Shown in pieces: positions 25,994-34,998 of a stretch of 64,000 nt of DNA. This DNA comes from Pedobacter insulae (GTDB lineage: Bacteria; Bacteroidota; Bacteroidia; Sphingobacteriales; Sphingobacteriaceae), in the NCBI RefSeq assembly GCF_900113525.1, contig NZ_FOPP01000006.1, forward strand, positions 124,001-188,000, given 5' to 3'. The notes under the pieces were generated by a model. That model ran no database searches and was not told the DNA's origin. It saw only the letters and a list, made by a program, of their open reading frames with translations. Made by a program: the position numbers and the translations under genes. Within the stretch, counting starts at the first letter, position 1. Every line of letters starts with the position of its first letter.

Positions 25994-26494
25994 TTAATAC
26001 CTCAAACCTATTTTTTTACAGATAAAATGTAGTAACCAGATAGGGCCGATTAACAGAAACTTAACATCATCTAAAAATGAAGGCTTCCTCCCTTCTATCT
26101 TGTGACCAATAAATTGACCAATCCACGCCAGTACAAAAATTGCCACATAAATTAAACAAGAAGTTAAGCTACCCAAGCCGTACAACAATTCGATTTTTAC
26201 AATGAAATAACTCATTATACCAACAATGCCAGCCATTAACCAAGCAAGTACTGGAGATAATGTGAAATAATAGTATACAGAAAAAGCAATGACAAATGAT
26301 GCCCAGTTTAAAAAAGTATTGTATTGACCTAAAAAATCAAGATGAGGAAAGGGAATCTGCCAAACCAAACCTAGTAAACTAAAAACTATCAGCGGTACAC
26401 AAATCCAATGAATTACTTCATTCGTATGGTTTTGATGGCTTTCGGCGTACTTATCGAAAAGGATATCAACTGGTCGTTTTTCAATTTTTTCCAT
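25994..26494 (-). CDS. Mpo1-like (DUF962) membrane protein
   Basis: The 166-residue protein belongs to the DUF962/YGL010w family. It shows SHQNHTNEVIHWICVPL near residue 15 and FIGHKIEGRKPSFLDD near 130, separated by three or four membrane segments. Yeast Mpo1 is an iron-dependent dioxygenase for 2-hydroxy fatty acids from sphingoid base breakdown, and the paired histidine motifs are kept here. Sphingobacteria make sphingolipids with 2-hydroxy acids, so a similar role is plausible but inferred. Confidence 0.85.
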   Translation of the reverse strand: MEKIEKRPVDILFDKYAESHQNHTNEVIHWICVPLIVFSLLGLVWQIPFPHLDFLGQYNTFLNWASFVIAFSVYYYFTLSPVLAWLMAGIVGIMSYFIVKIELLYGLGSLTSCLIYVAIFVLAWIGQFIGHKIEGRKPSFLDDVKFLLIGPIWLLHFICKKIGLRY

Positions 26495-26526
26495 GGAGAT
26501 TTGAATTAATTGTATAAAATTAAAAA

Positions 26527-26549
26527 AAGCGATGGAAATTCCATCGCTT
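26527..26549. terminator. Hairpin between rny and the Mpo1-like gene
   Basis: Arms AAGCGATGG and CCATCGCTT are perfect around a 5-base loop with A- and U-runs on either side. On the minus strand it terminates rny, 43 bases past its stop. Confidence 0.85.
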
Positions 26550-26591
26550 AAAAATTATTGTTGATCCTTCACTTTGCGAGGGATGAGAAGC

Positions 26592-28154
26592 TTACTTAGC
26601 AAATGCTACCGATCTAGTTTCTCTAATTACCGTCACCTTAATCTGACCCGGATAAGTCATTTCAGTTTGGATACGGGTAGAGATATCAGCTGCCAATAAT
26701 TCTGCTTGCTGATCGCTAATGCGTTCGCTTTCTACGATTACACGTAGTTCCCTACCAGCCTGAATAGCAAAAGTTTTTTCAACTCCTGGATAAGATAAAG
26801 CCAGTTCTTCTAATTCTTTTAAGCGTTTGATATAACTTTCTACAACTTCACGTCTAGCACCTGGCCTAGCACCAGAAATTGAATCGCATGCCTGGATAAT
26901 TGGCGAAATCATAGAGGTCATCTCGATCTCGTCATGGTGAGCTCCAATCGCATTACAAATTTCCGGATGTTCCTTATATTTTTCAGCTAATTGCATACCT
27001 AAAATTGCGTGTGGTAATTCGGGATTATCATCAGGCACTTTACCTATATCGTGTAATAATCCTGCACGTTTAGCCATTTTAGCATTTAAACCGAGCTCGG
27101 CTGCCATGGTTGCGCAGAAATTTGCAACCTCACGAGAGTGATGTAGCAAATTTTGTCCGTAGGATGAACGGTAACGCATACGACCCACCATTCTAATTAA
27201 CTCGGGATGCAGCCCATGAATTCCTAAATCAATTACAGTACGTTCACCGATTTCTACTATTTCGTCTTCAATTTGTTTTTTGGTTTTCGCTACAACCTCT
27301 TCAATACGCGCAGGATGTATCCGGCCATCGGTTACCAAACGGTGTAATGCCAAGCGGGCAATTTCTCTCCTAACTGGATCAAAACCAGACAAGATAATCG
27401 CTTCCGGGGTATCGTCTACAATAATCTCAATACCAGTCGCAGCTTCTAACGCACGGATGTTTCTTCCTTCTCTTCCAATTACGCGTCCTTTGATCTCGTC
27501 ATTATCGATGTGAAAAATTGATACTGAATTCTCAATAGCGGCCTCTGCAGCTGTACGTTGAATGGTTTGGATAACAACTTTTTTAGCCTCTTTGCTTGCG
27601 GTGAGCTTGGCTTCATCAACAATATCTTTAACCTGCATCATTGCTTGAGAACGCGCTTCACTTTTCATGTTCTCAACCAATTGGTTTTTAGCTTCTTCAG
27701 CGCTTAAACCTGCAATGGTTTCTAATTGTTGAACGTGTTGATTTTTTAGAATATCTACCTCTTCCTGTTTTTTTATGGCAACTGCAGTCTGTTTCTCCAA
27801 ATTAGCCTTATGATTATCTAATTCCTGCTCTTTACGGTTCATGTTCTCTAATTTTTGATTTAGAGATTGTTCCTTTTGTTTAATAGAGTTTTCGCGTTGG
27901 TTGACTTCATTATTTCGTGAATTTACCTGTTGTTCATGCTCGGCTTTCATCTGTAAAAACTTCTCCTTCGCTTCTAAAAGCCTGTCCTTTTTTAAGATTT
28001 CTGCGTTACTTTCTGCATCTTTTAATATTTTTTTAGCTTTATTTTGAGCAGCAATTTCTTGTTGCTTAAACAAACTTCGCAAAAGGTATCTTCCTAAAAC
28101 TACGCCAATAATTAAACTGACCAGTATGCATCCTATTATTCCTAATATCTCCAT
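26592..28154 (-). CDS. rny: Ribonuclease Y
   Basis: RNase Y (520 residues) is a membrane-bound endoribonuclease that starts mRNA decay. It has an N-terminal membrane segment (residues 4-24), a long coiled coil to about residue 200, a KH domain with [19 protein letters not shown] and the HD domain with [11 protein letters not shown] and [10 protein letters not shown]. Length and order are normal. The gene follows zapA across a 217-base spacer holding a structured RNA candidate. Confidence 0.97.
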   Translation of the reverse strand: MEILGIIGCILVSLIIGVVLGRYLLRSLFKQQEIAAQNKAKKILKDAESNAEILKKDRLLEAKEKFLQMKAEHEQQVNSRNNEVNQRENSIKQKEQSLNQKLENMNRKEQELDNHKANLEKQTAVAIKKQEEVDILKNQHVQQLETIAGLSAEEAKNQLVENMKSEARSQAMMQVKDIVDEAKLTASKEAKKVVIQTIQRTAAEAAIENSVSIFHIDNDEIKGRVIGREGRNIRALEAATGIEIIVDDTPEAIILSGFDPVRREIARLALHRLVTDGRIHPARIEEVVAKTKKQIEDEIVEIGERTVIDLGIHGLHPELIRMVGRMRYRSSYGQNLLHHSREVANFCATMAAELGLNAKMAKRAGLLHDIGKVPDDNPELPHAILGMQLAEKYKEHPEICNAIGAHHDEIEMTSMISPIIQACDSISGARPGARREVVESYIKRLKELEELALSYPGVEKTFAIQAGRELRVIVESERISDQQAELLAADISTRIQTEMTYPGQIKVTVIRETRSVAFAK

Positions 28155-28230
28155 TATTTCTCTTTTGTTTTAATGAATGGTCCTATCATAATTTTTCAAG
28201 CATGACATTGGCTCCATTTTTTTGTTATAT

Positions 28231-28339
28231 AAAAAAACCGTAACTAAATATTTATGACTCATGCCAAAAAAATCAACTGCGCATCAGGGATGGCAATTAA
28301 ATCTTCTTGTACTATTGAAACATAAAAATCTAGCCACGG
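28231..28339 (-). ncRNA. Structured small RNA candidate between zapA and rny (6S-like shape)
   Basis: On the minus strand CCGTGGCTAGATTTTTATG (28339-28321) and CATAAATATTTAGTTACGG (28256-28238) pair over 19 positions with three G-U pairs and one mismatch. They enclose 64 bases, which contain an inner TGCCA/TGGCA stem and a large asymmetric bubble on the 5' side. Seven U residues follow the stem. Closing stem, bubble, apical hairpin and terminal U-run suggest a discrete RNA of about 110 bases, the shape of 6S RNA. In gammaproteobacteria 6S RNA also lies beside zapA. The assignment is not proved; it could be an elaborate zapA terminator. Confidence 0.5.
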
Positions 28340-28371
28340 CCAAATTTCTAAACTACCTATAAAGAACGTTT

Positions 28372-28662
28372 TTATTTAGCGAAAAACTCGTTTAATAAAC
28401 TATCTAAATCTTCAACTTTTTCAGCAACTGCAGTATCCTGGTTTTGCACCTTATGTTCTGTTCTCAATACCGCTGTTGCATAATGCAACACTGCCATTGA
28501 TAGCAAATCCTGCTTATCTCTAACCGCATAATTTTCTTGGTAGTCTTTTATACGTTCATTAATAATTTTAGCAGCCCGTCTTACGATTTCTTCTTCCTCA
28601 ACATTTACCTTTAGGGGGTAAATACGGTCAGAAATAGTTATTTTAATCGAGATTTCTCCCAT
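28372..28662 (-). CDS. zapA: Cell division protein ZapA
   Basis: ZapA (96 residues) bundles FtsZ filaments at the division site. It shows the N-terminal domain ISIKITISDRIYPLKVNVEE with RRAAKIINERI and a C-terminal coiled coil. It lies 31 bases after a coiled-coil gene of equal length, suggesting a ZapA-ZapB-like pair. Confidence 0.9.
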   Translation of the reverse strand: MGEISIKITISDRIYPLKVNVEEEEIVRRAAKIINERIKDYQENYAVRDKQDLLSMAVLHYATAVLRTEHKVQNQDTAVAEKVEDLDSLLNEFFAK

Positions 28663-28693
28663 TTTTGTAGCTTTGTTTCAATAATTATGTTGC

Positions 28694-28984
28694 TTATTTT
28701 TTAAGTAACACTACGCACTTATCAATTTCACGCACAAATTCGTTAATTTTTTGCTTTATATCAAGCGTCTTTTCACTTGTTCCTTCAATACTCTTCGCTA
28801 ATTTGAGTACTCTTACTTTTTCGTCTAATTCTAAACCTTTGCTTTTTGCCAATTCCAGCGCCAGTTTTGTTTGCTTGTTTTCAACTTTCAACAACTCATT
28901 TTCTTCTTGCAATGCATTACAAAGCTCAATTAAGCGATTTGTTTTTTGCAACACATTATCTAATTGACTGGCAACAGAAGACAT
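28694..28984 (-). CDS. Coiled-coil protein, possible ZapB-like partner of ZapA
   Basis: This 96-residue protein is almost all heptad coiled coil, for example QLDNVLQKTNRLIELCNALQ and LLKVENKQTKLALELAKSK. It sits between pheT and zapA in the same direction. In many bacteria ZapA works with a short coiled-coil protein, ZapB; the similarity here is in size, form and place, not clear homology. Confidence 0.7.
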   Translation of the reverse strand: MSSVASQLDNVLQKTNRLIELCNALQEENELLKVENKQTKLALELAKSKGLELDEKVRVLKLAKSIEGTSEKTLDIKQKINEFVREIDKCVVLLKK

Positions 28985-29032
28985 CGTTAAATAAAATTAA
29001 AATTTAAAACAATCAAACTAATTTAAGAAATC

Positions 29033-31432
29033 TTACTTTCTTATTTCTGCATTTGCACTTTGCGCTAAGTTATGGATAATCTTTTGCATAATCGCATCAA
29101 TTTGCTTATCGGTTAAAGTTTGCTCCTCATCCTGCAAAGTGAAATTCAATGCATACGATTTTTTACCTTCAGGGAGCTTATTTCCTTCATAAACATCAAA
29201 CACCTGCACACTCTTAACTAATTTTTTCTCGCTTTTAAAAGCAATTGCCTTTAACTCATTAAACGTAACCCGCTTATCTACCAACATTGACAAATCTCTT
29301 CTTACTGCAGGATACTTAGGTACTTCTTTATTTATTATAGTGTTTTTCTTGACTGCGTCCAATAATGCTGCCCAATCAAAATCAGCATAAAACACTTCTT
29401 TTTCCACATCCGTTTGTTTTCTATCTGCGGCTGTAACTGCACCAAAGGTTACTAAGGGCTTATCACCTCTAAAGTATTTTAACCCAAAAGCAAAGTTTTC
29501 GTCTTTAACCTCTTCTATCTGGTAATTTGCAATCCCCATTCTACCAATGATCGCATCAACAGCTGCTTTAAGATTGTAGAAGGTAGAAGGTGTTGTCACA
29601 TGGTTCCATTGTTCACTTTGCTTAGCACCGGTAACTAAAATCAATAACCGCGGCTTCTCTACGTACTTACCCTCAAGAAGGTGATAGGTTTTACCGAACT
29701 CGTAAAATTTAAGATCTGCATTTTTACGGTTTTGATTGTAGGCAACACTCTCTAAAGCCGGCTGCAGCAAACTCTGACGCATTACGTTTAAATCTGAGCT
29801 TAAAGGATTCAAAATCTGTACTGCTTCCTCAGGCCTTTTAGAAAAACTAGCGCGAGTTAGCGAGTTGCACCAGATCTCCAAAAACCCATTGGCGGTTAAT
29901 AGGTCGGCAATTAGATTTTGAATATTTTCCTTATTGGGTTTTTCGGTGAAAGCGAGTGACGCATTTACTTTGGTGGGAATATGGATATTATTATAGCCAT
30001 AAATCCTTAACACCTCTTCTGTAATATCACATTCGCGCGTAACATCTACTTTATATGGTGGAACTTTTAAATTTAAGCCTTCAGCTGTTTCGCCTACTAT
30101 CTCAATACCTAATGCCACAATAATTCCTCTTATTTCTTCCTTTGGTATGTCCTGACCTATTAATTTAACAATATTTGCATAGCTAACTGCTACATCAAAT
30201 GGGTTTGCTTTTACAGGATAATGATCAGCAATAGCAGATGATATTTCTCCACCAGCAACTTCCTGAATTAATAGCGCTGCTCTTTTTAAGGCTATTACCG
30301 TAATCTCCGGATCGGTACCTCGTTCAAACCTAAATGAAGCATCTGTTTTTAAATTATGTCTTTTAGAAGTTTTACGAACTGAAACAGCATTAAAGTATGC
30401 ACTTTCTAAGAAAATTGTGGTTGTCTGTTCATTTACCCCAGAATTTTTACCGCCAAAAACTCCGGCAATACACATGGGTTCTTCAAGGTTGCAAATCATT
30501 AAATCATCAGCTGAGAGCTTACGTTCTACTTCATCCAATGTGGTAAAAGATGTTCCTTCAACACATTTTTTTACAACGACCTGTTTACCTTTAATCTGCG
30601 AGGCATCAAATGCATGTAAGGGCTGTCCTAATTCATGTAGTACATAATTGGTTACATCAACAATGTTATTGATTGGGCGGATGCCAATTACCTTTAATTT
30701 ATCCTTTAACCAGTCTGGCGATGACTTTACGGTTACGCCACTTATACTTACACTACTGTAACGTGGACAAGCAACTGCATCTTCCACTTTTACCGCTATG
30801 TTTAAGCTTTCATTAGCCACCTTAAAGGCGCTCACGTCGGGCATTTGGTAGCTAGTGCGTAAATAGGCCGCTAAATCCCTAGCTACACCTAAATGAGAGG
30901 CTGCATCAGCCCTGTTAGGCGTTAAGCCGATTTCGAACATAAAATCATCTTCCATTTTAAAGTATGATTTTGCTGCAATTCCGATTTGGATATCTTCTGG
31001 CAATACCATAATCCCCGCATGAGAAGCACCTAATCCAATTTCATCTTCAGCACAAATCATGCCCTCTGAAACTTCACCTCTGATTTTCGATTTGTTGATT
31101 TTGAAAGGCTCACCCTCATTAGGATAAACAGTAGTGCCTACAGTTGCCACAACAACTTTCTGACCTGCAGCTACATTTGGCGCCCCACAAACAATCTGTA
31201 AAAGTTCCTCGCCACCCACATCAACCTTCGTTACACGTAAACGATCTGCATTTGGATGCTGTGCACAATCAACAACGTGACCGATTACCAAGCCTTCCAA
31301 GCCACCAACAATTGGCTGCACTTTTTCCAAGCTTTCAACTTCCAGCCCAATATCTGTTAAAATTAGAGAAATTTCTTGTGGAGTTTTATCGGTATTTATG
31401 AATTGCTTAAGCCAGCTGTATGATATTTTCAT
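29033..31432 (-). CDS. pheT: Phenylalanyl-tRNA synthetase beta subunit
   Basis: The 799-residue beta chain has the EMAP-like tRNA-binding domain (about residues 40-150, HPNADRLRVTKVDVG), B3/B4 editing domain, B5 domain, catalytic-like core and C-terminal FDX-ACB domain (VPKYPAVRRDLSMLVDK). Length is normal for bacterial PheT. It leads the pheT-coiled coil-zapA run, with 48 bases to the next gene. A -7 element lies just upstream. Confidence 0.97.
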   Translation of the reverse strand: MKISYSWLKQFINTDKTPQEISLILTDIGLEVESLEKVQPIVGGLEGLVIGHVVDCAQHPNADRLRVTKVDVGGEELLQIVCGAPNVAAGQKVVVATVGTTVYPNEGEPFKINKSKIRGEVSEGMICAEDEIGLGASHAGIMVLPEDIQIGIAAKSYFKMEDDFMFEIGLTPNRADAASHLGVARDLAAYLRTSYQMPDVSAFKVANESLNIAVKVEDAVACPRYSSVSISGVTVKSSPDWLKDKLKVIGIRPINNIVDVTNYVLHELGQPLHAFDASQIKGKQVVVKKCVEGTSFTTLDEVERKLSADDLMICNLEEPMCIAGVFGGKNSGVNEQTTTIFLESAYFNAVSVRKTSKRHNLKTDASFRFERGTDPEITVIALKRAALLIQEVAGGEISSAIADHYPVKANPFDVAVSYANIVKLIGQDIPKEEIRGIIVALGIEIVGETAEGLNLKVPPYKVDVTRECDITEEVLRIYGYNNIHIPTKVNASLAFTEKPNKENIQNLIADLLTANGFLEIWCNSLTRASFSKRPEEAVQILNPLSSDLNVMRQSLLQPALESVAYNQNRKNADLKFYEFGKTYHLLEGKYVEKPRLLILVTGAKQSEQWNHVTTPSTFYNLKAAVDAIIGRMGIANYQIEEVKDENFAFGLKYFRGDKPLVTFGAVTAADRKQTDVEKEVFYADFDWAALLDAVKKNTIINKEVPKYPAVRRDLSMLVDKRVTFNELKAIAFKSEKKLVKSVQVFDVYEGNKLPEGKKSYALNFTLQDEEQTLTDKQIDAIMQKIIHNLAQSANAEIRK

Positions 31433-31458
31433 CGTCGAGGTATTGCGTTTTTGAACCG

Positions 31459-31466
31459 CAAAGATA
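31459..31466 (-). promoter_or_regulatory. -7 element of pheT promoter
   Basis: The minus strand reads TATCTTTG, identical to the rplK and rpsU elements. It predicts a start near 31452 and a leader of about 20 bases. The -33 region has TTTC rather than TTTG. Confidence 0.5.
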
Positions 31467-31528
31467 TTATTTAATACGGAAAGAAGAAAGAATTAGTCCG
31501 ATTGACCACTGAACCGAAATTATCCCAA

Positions 31529-31990
31529 TTATTTCACTACAACGAAAGGGCGTGTCTTTACAACGCCATTAATCCAAACTTTTTGCAATAGCGTATTTGT
31601 TTTCCTGTTTTCGTTAAACTCACCAACAATTTCATCCTCAGTGCCGTCTTTGTATCTAATGAACTGAGTAATTTTATTTCCATTAAAACTCTCAGGGCTA
31701 ACATCAAAGTACATTTGAAAGATATGCTTGTTATTGGAATTGCGAATTTTAAAAAACTTCGCAACATCTAAATTCCCTCGATAAAGACGAACTTTTGCTC
31801 CGTTCTTTAATATTAATATATCTATATTTTCTTCGTTAAGCGCCCCTGGGGTATTAGGATTTAAAAGATCGTAGCCATTTGAGTTCATGATCGATAGGTC
31901 TACAGTTGCATCGATTATCGTACAACAGTTCTTCTCTCTACATGATATTTGAATGAGGGCTACAAATAAAATCAGTGCTATCCTTTTCAT
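31529..31990 (-). CDS. Lipoprotein of unknown function
   Basis: The 153-residue product has a lipoprotein signal ending LIQISC near residue 17, followed by REKNCC, which adds two further cysteines. The rest is a small beta-rich domain, for example DILILKNGAKVRLYRGNLDV. No family was recognised. It follows the EEP-family gene by 20 bases and is probably in one unit with it and radC. Confidence 0.7.
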   Translation of the reverse strand: MKRIALILFVALIQISCREKNCCTIIDATVDLSIMNSNGYDLLNPNTPGALNEENIDILILKNGAKVRLYRGNLDVAKFFKIRNSNNKHIFQMYFDVSPESFNGNKITQFIRYKDGTEDEIVGEFNENRKTNTLLQKVWINGVVKTRPFVVVK

Positions 31991-32010
31991 AAAATTTATA
32001 GAAAATCAAG

Positions 32011-32847
32011 TTAAAATTTAAGCTTTACAAAAACTGGCAAGTGATCAGAATAATAACGTTGATCTTTACTGTCAGACAACGTAGCATGCTTCAACACTTT
32101 AAAACCTTTATTTACAAAGATATAATCAATTCTATTCTTCAATTCACTGTTGAAATTAAATGAGTTAAAAGTGCCATTTGGCCCATAATGTGGCTCCAGT
32201 GAAATATCCTTTGCATCCGTTAAGAAAGATTTTATAGTAGCAATCGCCTCAGTTTCTGGGGTTACATTTAAATCTCCTGTAAATATAACCGGCAACTTAG
32301 GTGCAATTTCCTGAATCTTTTGTTTAATCAATTTTGCAGATTCAATTCTTGCTTGTACACCAACGTGATCGTAGTGGGTATTAAAAACTAGGAATTCCTT
32401 TTTATTCGATTTGTCGTACAGCTTAACCCAAGAACAAACCCTGTTCAAAGCAGCGTCCCAACCTTTACTGGGAACATCGGGCGTAGCGGATAACCAAAAA
32501 ATACCCCCATCCTTTTTTATAAAACGATCTTTATTAAAGTAGATAGCAGAAAACTCGCCTTTACGCTGACCGTCATCTCTGCCAGCACCTACTACGTCGA
32601 AATTAGTACCAGCTAATAAATAGTCGAACTGATCCGACAAAGCTTCCTGGACACATAAAATATCGGTATCATAAAATTTAACCAGTGCTTTGACGTTTTC
32701 CTTTCTTTTCTCCCAAACATTCGCCCCATCTGTATCATTACTATATCTAATATTATAAGTAATAACATTAAGGGGGTGATTTTTTTGGGCGTAACTAACT
32801 TGTCCGACTAAAAAAAGCAATATTAATAAGGCAACTATTTTTTTCAT
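32011..32847 (-). CDS. Secreted endonuclease/exonuclease/phosphatase family protein
   Basis: The 278-residue protein has a signal peptide ending VSYAQ. The EEP fold is shown by LNVITYNIRYSND, catalytic Glu in ILCVQEALSDQ, FNTHYDHVG, FTGDLNVTPET and the terminal SDHLPVFVKL. Members hydrolyse phosphodiesters of nucleic acids, lipids or inositides; substrate cannot be told from the sequence. Export suggests an external substrate. Confidence 0.88.
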   Translation of the reverse strand: MKKIVALLILLFLVGQVSYAQKNHPLNVITYNIRYSNDTDGANVWEKRKENVKALVKFYDTDILCVQEALSDQFDYLLAGTNFDVVGAGRDDGQRKGEFSAIYFNKDRFIKKDGGIFWLSATPDVPSKGWDAALNRVCSWVKLYDKSNKKEFLVFNTHYDHVGVQARIESAKLIKQKIQEIAPKLPVIFTGDLNVTPETEAIATIKSFLTDAKDISLEPHYGPNGTFNSFNFNSELKNRIDYIFVNKGFKVLKHATLSDSKDQRYYSDHLPVFVKLKF

Positions 32848-32882
32848 ATGAATGCTAAGCTACGTAATCTTGTTTTAATTGA

Positions 32883-33593
32883 CTAATTGAAATCTACCAA
32901 GTTTTCATCAGCCATGCTTAAAAAGTAATGATCTGTTATAATAAGATGGTCTAGTACAGGCAATCCTAGCATTTTTCCTGCTTCAATTAATTTCCTGGTA
33001 ATACTGATATCAGAGCTACTGGCCGTAAGATTTCCCGAAGGATGGTTGTGACCAAGTATGATAGAGGCTGCATTTTGTTCGAGGGCTACTTTAAATATTA
33101 CTTTTGGATCTACAACAGTCATAGCCTGACCGCCTTTACTAATATGCTGCTTTGCGATAACGCGATGAGATCGGTTAAGTAAAAGAATCCAAAATTCTTC
33201 TTGGGTCAAATCTGCCATTTCAGGTCTAAAAAGAGCGTCGGCATCTTTAGAAGAAACTATCTTAAGGAGTTCTTTGCTATTTTCCCTGCCATCTCTTCTT
33301 CTTCCAAGCTCTAAGGCAGCTATAATACCCATCGCTTTGACAGCTCCAATTCCCTTAAATTTAGCGAGCTCTTTCACACCCAGTTTTGCGAGTTTATTAA
33401 GGTCATTTTCATAATACCGAAGAATACGCTTACTTAAATCGACCACCGACTCATCTCTATTACCAGACCCTATCAAAATAGCAATCAATTCTGCATTTGT
33501 TAGGGCTCTCCTGCCTTTCAACATCAATTTTTCACGGGGCCGATCTGCCTCCGCCCAAGTTTTAACTCCTAATTTTTGAGCATCATTTTCCAT
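32883..33593 (-). CDS. radC: RadC family protein (JAB domain)
   Basis: The 236-residue protein has an N-terminal helix-hairpin-helix region (KLGVKELAKFKGIGAVKAMG) and a C-terminal JAB/MPN domain. The metal motif is LGHNHPSGNLTASSSD (about residue 180). Despite the name, a repair role is not well supported in other bacteria. It is preceded by a free-standing start and followed by the EEP gene. Confidence 0.93.
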   Translation of the reverse strand: MENDAQKLGVKTWAEADRPREKLMLKGRRALTNAELIAILIGSGNRDESVVDLSKRILRYYENDLNKLAKLGVKELAKFKGIGAVKAMGIIAALELGRRRDGRENSKELLKIVSSKDADALFRPEMADLTQEEFWILLLNRSHRVIAKQHISKGGQAMTVVDPKVIFKVALEQNAASIILGHNHPSGNLTASSSDISITRKLIEAGKMLGLPVLDHLIITDHYFLSMADENLVDFN

Positions 33594-33685
33594 CCAACTG
33601 CTGGTTTAATTATTATTAATAACGGGGATGGATTATTTCTTGCTTAAAGGTAAGGAATTCTAAGACCGATTTGGCGCAAAAAAAA

Positions 33686-33711
33686 ACGGAATAGTAATTA
33701 AACTATCCCGT
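33686..33711 (-). terminator. Terminator of rpsT
   Basis: On the minus strand ACGGGATAG and CTATTCCGT pair, using one G-U, around an 8-base loop and are followed by nine U residues. It lies 23 bases past the rpsT stop. Confidence 0.9.
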
Positions 33712-33733
33712 CTATATCTTTAATAAAAAGCGA

Positions 33734-33988
33734 CTATTTTAAACCGTTAACGAATTTCGTTAATTTAGATTTATTGTTTGCAGCTTTATTTTTATGAATA
33801 ACATTCTTTTTAGCTAAACGATCTAACATAGAAATTACTTTAGGTAATAACTCAGCACCAGTTTTTTTATCTTCAACAGCACGTAATCTTTTGATAAAGG
33901 TACGGGTAGTTTTTGCTTGATATCTGTTACGTAGACGTTTTGTCGCGTTTGCTCTAATTCTTTTTAAAGACGATTTATGATTTGCCAT
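33734..33988 (-). CDS. rpsT: 30S ribosomal protein S20
   Basis: S20 (84 residues) is a basic helical primary binder of 16S rRNA. It begins MANHKSSLKRIRANATKRLR and continues with the conserved IHKNKAANNKSKLTKFV end. It is monocistronic, with a well-formed promoter and terminator. Confidence 0.97.
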   Translation of the reverse strand: MANHKSSLKRIRANATKRLRNRYQAKTTRTFIKRLRAVEDKKTGAELLPKVISMLDRLAKKNVIHKNKAANNKSKLTKFVNGLK

Positions 33989-34033
33989 TCTTGTTTAGCC
34001 TTTTATCTTCTGTGTTTACTAATTTTCGGACTG

Positions 34034-34065
34034 CAAATATAGAGTTTATGTTTTTAAAATGCAAA
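34034..34065 (-). promoter_or_regulatory. Promoter of rpsT
   Basis: The minus strand has TTTG (34065-34062), a 20-base spacer and TATATTTG (34041-34034), a full Bacteroidetes consensus. Transcription would start near 34027, about 38 bases before the ATG. Confidence 0.7.
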
Positions 34066-34097
34066 ATGCTTTTGAAATATTTTTTTTATTATTTTTT

Positions 34098-34141
34098 CCG
34101 ACTTCGTAAGTCGACCTAAAAACGTCGACTTACGAAGTCGG
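34098..34141. repeat. Inverted pair of CCGACTT palindromes forming an 18-bp hairpin
   Basis: CCGACTTCGTAAGTCGAC (34098-34115) and GTCGACTTACGAAGTCGG (34124-34141) are exact inverse copies with an 8-base spacer. Each half is itself a palindrome of the family seen at 13.75 kb. It lies in the 331-base spacer between rpsT and purN, where otherwise only the rpsT promoter was seen. Confidence 0.92.
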
Positions 34142-34319
34142 ATTTTAAAGCCAAACCATCCTCCTAAAAAGAAAAACGCTTAAAATATTTCCTTTAAAAG
34201 CCTAAAATGTTATTTTTGAAAAAATACTAGCTTAGTATGTTGTCAAGTAAAACTCCTAATCAATAGTCATTAGCGATCAATTGACTAAGAAACTCTTGCG
34301 ATTAAAAACAAATCATACC

Positions 34320-34898
34320 ATGAAAAAACGTATCGCCATTTTTGCTTCAGGATCAGGATCAAATGCACAAAAATTAATGGAGCATTTTAGACGCAGCGCA
34401 GAAGTAGAGATAGCTCTGGTGTTAACAAACAATGCAGACGCATATGTTTTGCAACGTGCAGACAGCTTTGAGATTCCTTCCCATATTTTCGATAGAGATG
34501 AATTTTATCATACCGACAATATTATCGACCTGCTTAAAAATCTAGATATTGATCTAATCGTGCTAGCTGGATTCCTGTGGTTAATCCCTAAGAATTTATT
34601 GCAGGAGTATCCAGGAAGGATTATCAATATACATCCTGCAATCTTACCTAAATATGGAGGTAAAGGCATGTATGGAGATTTTGTTCACCTTGCCGTGATG
34701 GAAGCCAATGAACCTGAAGGTGGCATCACAATTCATTATGTAGATGAAAATTACGATGAAGGTGAATATATCTATCAAGCAAAATACCGTATTGATAAAA
34801 GCGACAACCTGGAAATGATCAAGTTTAAAGGCCAACAACTAGAACATTTGCATTACCCCCGTATAGTAGAGGGCATTATAAAAAAGATCAAGAAATAG
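34320..34898 (+). CDS. purN: Phosphoribosylglycinamide formyltransferase
   Basis: PurN (192 residues) formylates GAR in purine synthesis using 10-formyl-THF. It shows IAIFASGSGSNAQKLMEHF at the N-terminus, VLAGFLWLIP, the NIHPAILPKYGGKGMYG block and ITIHYVDENYDEGE with its catalytic Asp. The start MKKRIAIFASG (34320) fits the family; a start 39 bases upstream adds a poorly matching tail. purH follows 100 bases later. Confidence 0.95.
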   Translation: MKKRIAIFASGSGSNAQKLMEHFRRSAEVEIALVLTNNADAYVLQRADSFEIPSHIFDRDEFYHTDNIIDLLKNLDIDLIVLAGFLWLIPKNLLQEYPGRIINIHPAILPKYGGKGMYGDFVHLAVMEANEPEGGITIHYVDENYDEGEYIYQAKYRIDKSDNLEMIKFKGQQLEHLHYPRIVEGIIKKIKK

Positions 34899-34969
34899 TC
34901 TTTTCCCTAAACTCAGAAATTCGTAATATTTTTCTACTCGTTTTTCTTTAAAAAATCGTCGTATTTTCT

Positions 34970-34977
34970 TACCTTTG
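34970..34977 (+). promoter_or_regulatory. -7 element of purH promoter
   Basis: TACCTTTG fits TAnnTTTG and lies 21 bases before the purH ATG, giving a start near 34984. The -33 region has TTTC at 34943-34946 rather than TTTG. purH therefore may have its own promoter besides read-through from purN. Confidence 0.5.
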
Positions 34978-34998
34978 CGGCTTAAAATAACAGCCCTA

